Position numbers and translations under genes: made by a program
Notes under the pieces: generated by a model
Told to the model about the DNA's origin: nothing
Database searches by the model: none
What the model saw: only the letters and a program-made list of their open reading frames with translations
Part shown: one piece after another, positions 60,827-64,000 of the stretch
How the letters are laid out: every line of letters begins with the position of its first letter
Numbering within the stretch: the stretch's first letter is position 1
NCBI GenBank assembly: GCA_030123545.1
Contig: CP126124.1
Coordinates: 2,108,001 to 2,172,000 of the forward strand
Direction of reading: 5' to 3'
Origin: Burkholderiaceae bacterium
Lineage (GTDB): Bacteria; Pseudomonadota; Gammaproteobacteria; Burkholderiales; Burkholderiaceae_C
DNA length: 64,000 nt

Positions 60827-62236
60827 ATGACCGATACCGAATTCATGCAACTGGCGCTGGCGCAGGCGCGTGAAGCGGGCGCCGCCGGTGAGGTGCCGGT
60901 GGGCGCGGTAGTGGCCCGAGACGGGCAGGTGATTGCGACCGGCCGCAACTCCCCGGTGGTGTCGCACGACCCGAGCGCGCATGCCGAAATCAACGCGATG
61001 CGTGCCGCGGCCGAGGTGCTCGGCAATTACCGGCTCGACGGCTGCGAACTGTTCGTCACGCTCGAACCCTGTGCAATGTGCGCCGGCGCGATGCTGCACG
61101 CGCGGCTGCGGCGTGTCGTGTTCGGCGCCGCCGACCCGAAGACAGGCGCCGCCGGCTCGGTGCTTGATCTGTTTGCACAGCCGCAGCTGAATCATCAAAC
61201 CGAGGTGCGCGGCGGCGTGCTCGCCGATGACTGTGCCGCGCTGCTGCGCGGATTCTTTGGCGACAGGCGGCGCACAACGAGCCTTGACGCAGCGGCCGGG
61301 TGGCCGCTGCGCGACGACGCGGTGCGCACGCCTGATGCCTGCTTCGCCGACCTGCCAGGCTACCGCTGGGCGCCGCATTACATCGCCGATCTGCCGTCAC
61401 TGGCCGGGCTGCGGCTGCACTATTTGGACGAAGGGCCGCACAAGGGGTCTCACAACGGGTCGCATGATGGGCCACTGACCTGGCTGTGCCTGCACGGCAA
61501 TCCGAGTTGGAGCTATCTGTACCGCAAGATGATTCCGGTGTTCACCGCGGCCGGACATCGCGTCGTTGCGCCGGACCTGATTGGATTCGGCAAGAGCGAC
61601 AAGCCGAAGAAGGAGGGCGCGCACACGTTTAGCTGGCACCGCGACGTACTGCTCGAATTCGTCGAACGGCTCCAACTGCAAAATATCGTGCTGGTGGTGC
61701 AGGATTGGGGCGGGCTGCTCGGCCTGACCTTGCCGCAGGCGGCGCCGGTGCGCTATCGCGGCCTGCTGGTGATGAACACCGCGCTCGGAACCGGCGACCG
61801 ACCGCTGTCGCCCGGTTTTCTCGCGTGGCGCGAGATGTGCGCGAAAAGTCCGGATTTCGATGTCGCACGCCTGATCGCGCGCGGCAATCCGCAGCTCTCC
61901 GCGGCCGAATGTGCCGCCTATGCGGCGCCGTTTCCGGACCGCGGGCACCGCGCGGCGCTGCGCGCGTTCCCGGCGATGGTGCCGGACCGCGCCGATGCCG
62001 ATGGTGCTGCGCTCTCGCGCGCGGCGCGCGCGTTCTGGCATGACCGCTGGACAGGCCAGACCTTGATGGCGGTTGGCGTGCAGGATCCGGTGCTCGGCCT
62101 GCCTGTGATGCGCGAGCTGCAGCAGACGATCCGTGGCTGCGGCGAGCCGATGCTGCTTCCGCACGCCGGGCACTTCGTGCCGGAGCAGGGCGCACAGATC
62201 GCGGCTGCGGCCGTGGCGCATTTCGCGCCCCGATAA
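60827..62236 (+). CDS. tadA: Fusion of tRNA adenosine(34) deaminase TadA and haloalkane-dehalogenase-like hydrolase
   Basis: A 469-aa protein with two complete modules. Residues 1-155: TadA, zinc-binding HAE (His 52, Glu 54) and PCAMC (Cys 82, 85), which edits A34 to inosine. Residues 165-469: alpha/beta hydrolase like DhlA, with HGNPSW (223-228), nucleophile Asp 293 in VVQDWGG, acid Asp 420 in VQDPVLG, and His 449 in HAGHFV. The open frame is continuous with a GSH-rich linker-like loop near 205-215. A GCTAT element sits 4 bp upstream. Confidence 0.93.
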   Translation: MTDTEFMQLALAQAREAGAAGEVPVGAVVARDGQVIATGRNSPVVSHDPSAHAEINAMRAAAEVLGNYRLDGCELFVTLEPCAMCAGAMLHARLRRVVFGAADPKTGAAGSVLDLFAQPQLNHQTEVRGGVLADDCAALLRGFFGDRRRTTSLDAAAGWPLRDDAVRTPDACFADLPGYRWAPHYIADLPSLAGLRLHYLDEGPHKGSHNGSHDGPLTWLCLHGNPSWSYLYRKMIPVFTAAGHRVVAPDLIGFGKSDKPKKEGAHTFSWHRDVLLEFVERLQLQNIVLVVQDWGGLLGLTLPQAAPVRYRGLLVMNTALGTGDRPLSPGFLAWREMCAKSPDFDVARLIARGNPQLSAAECAAYAAPFPDRGHRAALRAFPAMVPDRADADGAALSRAARAFWHDRWTGQTLMAVGVQDPVLGLPVMRELQQTIRGCGEPMLLPHAGHFVPEQGAQIAAAAVAHFAPR

Positions 62237-62324
62237 TCCGGTTTGTTCTAGGGCAGGGCGGCGGCGCGAGGTGATCCGACACAGGCCTGGCCCCCTCGAG
62301 AGCGGCGAACAGCCAGGCGAACCG

Positions 62325-63317
62325 ATGACCAAGCGCATCTACATCTATTCCCCGTCCGGCGCGGTGCGGGACCGCGCCGCGTTCCGGCGCGGCGTCGCCA
62401 GGCTGCGGGCGCTGGGCCACGAGGTCGAGATCGACACCGCGGCGCTGGCGAGCCACCTGCGCTTTGCCGGCGACGACGACACGCGTCTGGCGGCGATCCA
62501 TAGGGCCGCCGCCAGCGGTGCCGACGTGGCGTTGATTTCCCGCGGCGGCTATGGCCTGACCCGGCTGCTGGATCGCATCCGCTACGCGGCGCTGGCGCGC
62601 GCGATCGACCGCGGCACGCAGTTCGTCGGCATCAGCGACTTCACCGCGCTGCAACTGGCGCTGCTCGCCAAGACCGAGCGCGTGACCTGGGCCGGGCCCG
62701 CGCTGTGCGAAGGCTTCGGCGCCGCTGATGTCGCAGACGGCGCCGACGGGCATGGCAGCGGCAGCGGCAGCGGCCACGGCCCCGACGAAATCATGGAGGC
62801 CTGCTTCGACGACATGCTGACCGGCCGGGGGGAGGGCGCCGGCTGGCGGCAGCTGCGCGAGGCGCGCGGCGCCGTGGGCGAGGCTGCCGAGACGGGCTAC
62901 CGGCCGTTCACGCTCAGACCCGCGGTGCTGTGGGGCGGCAATCTCGCGGTGCTGTGCTCACTGGTCGGCACGCCGTTCCTGCCGCAGGTCGCGGGCGGCA
63001 TCCTGTTCGTCGAAGACATCGCCGAGCATCCGTACCGGATAGAGCGGATGCTCGCCCAACTGCTGCACGCCGGCGTGCTGGCGCGGCAAAAGGCGATCGT
63101 GCTCGGCCAGTTCACCGGCTATCAGCTCGGCGCGCACGACCGCGGCTTCAGGCTGCAGACGGTGGTGGAGTGGCTGCGCGGCCGGCTGAAGATCCCGGTG
63201 CTCACCAATCTGCCGTTCGGTCATGTGCAGACCAAGGTGTTGCTCCCGGTCGGAGCCAGCGTGCGGCTGACGGTCGACGATCGCGATGCCTTCCTGCTGT
63301 GGGGGCACCGCCATTGA
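62325..63317 (+). CDS. ldcA: Muramoyltetrapeptide carboxypeptidase (LD-carboxypeptidase)
   Basis: 330-aa S66 peptidase removing the terminal D-Ala from murein tetrapeptides in recycling. The nucleophile Ser is in FVGISDFTALQL, Glu in LFVEDIAEHPY and His in FGHVQTK. A GSGSGSGHG repeat sits between residues 140 and 150. ATG at 62325; GCGAACC upstream is not a strong ribosome site. Confidence 0.9.
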   Translation: MTKRIYIYSPSGAVRDRAAFRRGVARLRALGHEVEIDTAALASHLRFAGDDDTRLAAIHRAAASGADVALISRGGYGLTRLLDRIRYAALARAIDRGTQFVGISDFTALQLALLAKTERVTWAGPALCEGFGAADVADGADGHGSGSGSGHGPDEIMEACFDDMLTGRGEGAGWRQLREARGAVGEAAETGYRPFTLRPAVLWGGNLAVLCSLVGTPFLPQVAGGILFVEDIAEHPYRIERMLAQLLHAGVLARQKAIVLGQFTGYQLGAHDRGFRLQTVVEWLRGRLKIPVLTNLPFGHVQTKVLLPVGASVRLTVDDRDAFLLWGHRH

Positions 63318-63334
63318 GCACCGCGCGAAGGCGG

Positions 63335-63679
63335 TCAGTGGCGCAGCGGCGATGTGACGCTGGCGCGCAGGCCGCCCGGCAGCAGCCCGTGAAACATCGC
63401 GGTGAGATGCTCGACCTGCTGCTGAGCCAGAGCTTCGCCGTGCTCGGCCGCGAGCGCGTCCATCACGACGCTGCGCAGGTACCACAGTCCCTGCACGTCG
63501 CTCGCATTGCGCACCTGGCGCACGGCCTGTGCGATGCGTTCGTTGTCGGTCTCGCCGAGCGCTTCCAGCATCGCATGACGAATGCGCTCCGTGCGGCCGG
63601 CCATGACCGAGCGCGGGATTCGCGCGGGGCGAAGAAAGTGTCCGGTCAGATGGATGAATTTCACAGCGAGCTGATGCAT
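63335..63679 (-). CDS. Uncharacterised 114-aa protein
   Basis: Starting at ATG 63679 (MHQLAVKFIHLTGHF). Helical pattern, including GRTERIRHAMLEALGETDNERIAQAVRQVRNASDVQGLWYLRSVVMDAL. It resembles small hypothetical proteins of Burkholderiales, but I cannot place it in a family. The ORF could start upstream at 63715, through the repeat. Convergent with ldcA. Confidence 0.55.
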   Translation of the reverse strand: MHQLAVKFIHLTGHFLRPARIPRSVMAGRTERIRHAMLEALGETDNERIAQAVRQVRNASDVQGLWYLRSVVMDALAAEHGEALAQQQVEHLTAMFHGLLPGGLRASVTSPLRH

Positions 63680-63696
63680 GTCGGACCCCAACGTCG

Positions 63697-63713
63697 AATA
63701 TCGTTTTGATAGC
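63697..63713. repeat. Degenerate GCTAT-N7-ATAGC element
   Basis: AATAT, cgttttg, ATAGC: right arm and spacing conserved, left arm diverged. Just upstream of the 114-aa gene. Confidence 0.55.
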
Positions 63714-63732
63714 ATGAAAGTAATGTTTCATG
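63713..63732. promoter_or_regulatory. CATGAAA/TTTCATG inverted repeat
   Basis: Perfect 7-bp arms with a 6-nt centre, 34 bp upstream of the 114-aa gene start. It could be an operator for this gene. Confidence 0.4.
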
Positions 63733-64000
63733 CGCGCCGGCGCAACTAGGGATGTACTCGATTCAGTCATAAAAAAACAACAGAAGCTGGAACGAATTAA
63801 CGAATTCGCGCATCATGTTCTTTGACCGATTCAACTTTGTTGTTACTTTAACGAGGCCGTGCCGACCCGGCGCCAAGGGGGGCGCTTGTTCGGCATGTCT
63901 CTGGATGAACGGTCTGCGAGGCAGCGTGCGCGGGATCGTGGTTGCCATAAACTAGCCTACTGCCATCCAATCCACGCCGGCCCTCGAATGGACGCTTCCG
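63733..64000. other. AT-richer stretch with no supported gene
   Basis: Contains a TTGACC box at about 63,822 followed by TACTTT, a weak promoter candidate reading right, and poly-A near 63,770. A short - strand frame at 63,763-63,948 has no recognisable features. Confidence 0.4.

Noticed and set aside
63763..63948. 61-aa - strand frame at the window end
   Set aside because: No ribosome site, low complexity, and no homologous feature.

Overview
The window reads as chromosomal DNA of a high-GC betaproteobacterium in the order Burkholderiales, most likely Comamonadaceae or a close relative. The evidence is the gene order ndk-rlmN-pilF-rodZ-ispG-hisS-yfgM-bamB-der-hfq-hflX-hflK-hflC-hisZ-purA, the split HisZ, PHA metabolism, aromatic catabolism, and a dispersed GCTAT-N7-ATAGC repeat. 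No rRNA, tRNA, CRISPR array, prophage or replication origin was seen.

1-22,260 is a compact housekeeping block, almost all on the + strand. It holds 23S and tRNA modification (rluD, rluB, rlmN), chromosome segregation (scpB), nucleotide metabolism (ndk, purA, a PRTase), the elongasome and pili (rodZ, pilF), isoprenoids (ispG), histidyl-tRNA synthetase and its paralogue HisZ, outer-membrane assembly (bamD, bamB), Der, Hfq, and the HflX/HflK/HflC group. Many neighbours overlap by four bases or less. 22,279-24,743 holds tesA-mnmH back to back with a ybbA-type ABC ATPase.

24,793-36,863 is accessory metabolism. It contains a PEP-mutase-like enzyme, a three-gene VOC/O-methyltransferase/flavoprotein cluster behind a good sigma70 promoter, an IS3 remnant, rlmB, and a VOC/AHSA1/DUF1428/MFS operon divergent from a TetR gene. 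The TetR gene is followed by a sirtuin that carries an apparent frameshift.

36,333-43,111 looks like one - strand operon for oxidative and beta-oxidative breakdown of an unknown substrate: Rieske oxygenase, thiolase, FadJ-type multifunctional protein, Baeyer-Villiger-type monooxygenase and GNAT. A 28-bp palindrome covers its likely promoter. Divergent from it, 43,404-48,192 carries a short PhaE/phasin-like gene, a class III-like PhaC, a GNAT, an acyl-CoA ligase and a GST.

48,283-56,240 holds an EVE protein, a TRIC/YadS membrane protein, a CHRD lipoprotein, a VOC/MarR divergent pair with a clear palindromic operator, a signal-less ModA-like protein, a short CaiB/BaiF protein, PobA and an APC permease. 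56,431-63,679 holds acetate kinase, a second (class I-like) PHA synthase, a PaiB-like protein, TadA fused to a complete haloalkane-dehalogenase-like hydrolase, LdcA and an unknown protein.

The two observations most worth following are the TadA-dehalogenase fusion and the dispersed GCTAT-N7-ATAGC element. The element has invariant 7-nt spacing, conserved tail blocks, and insertions next to start codons or inside genes.
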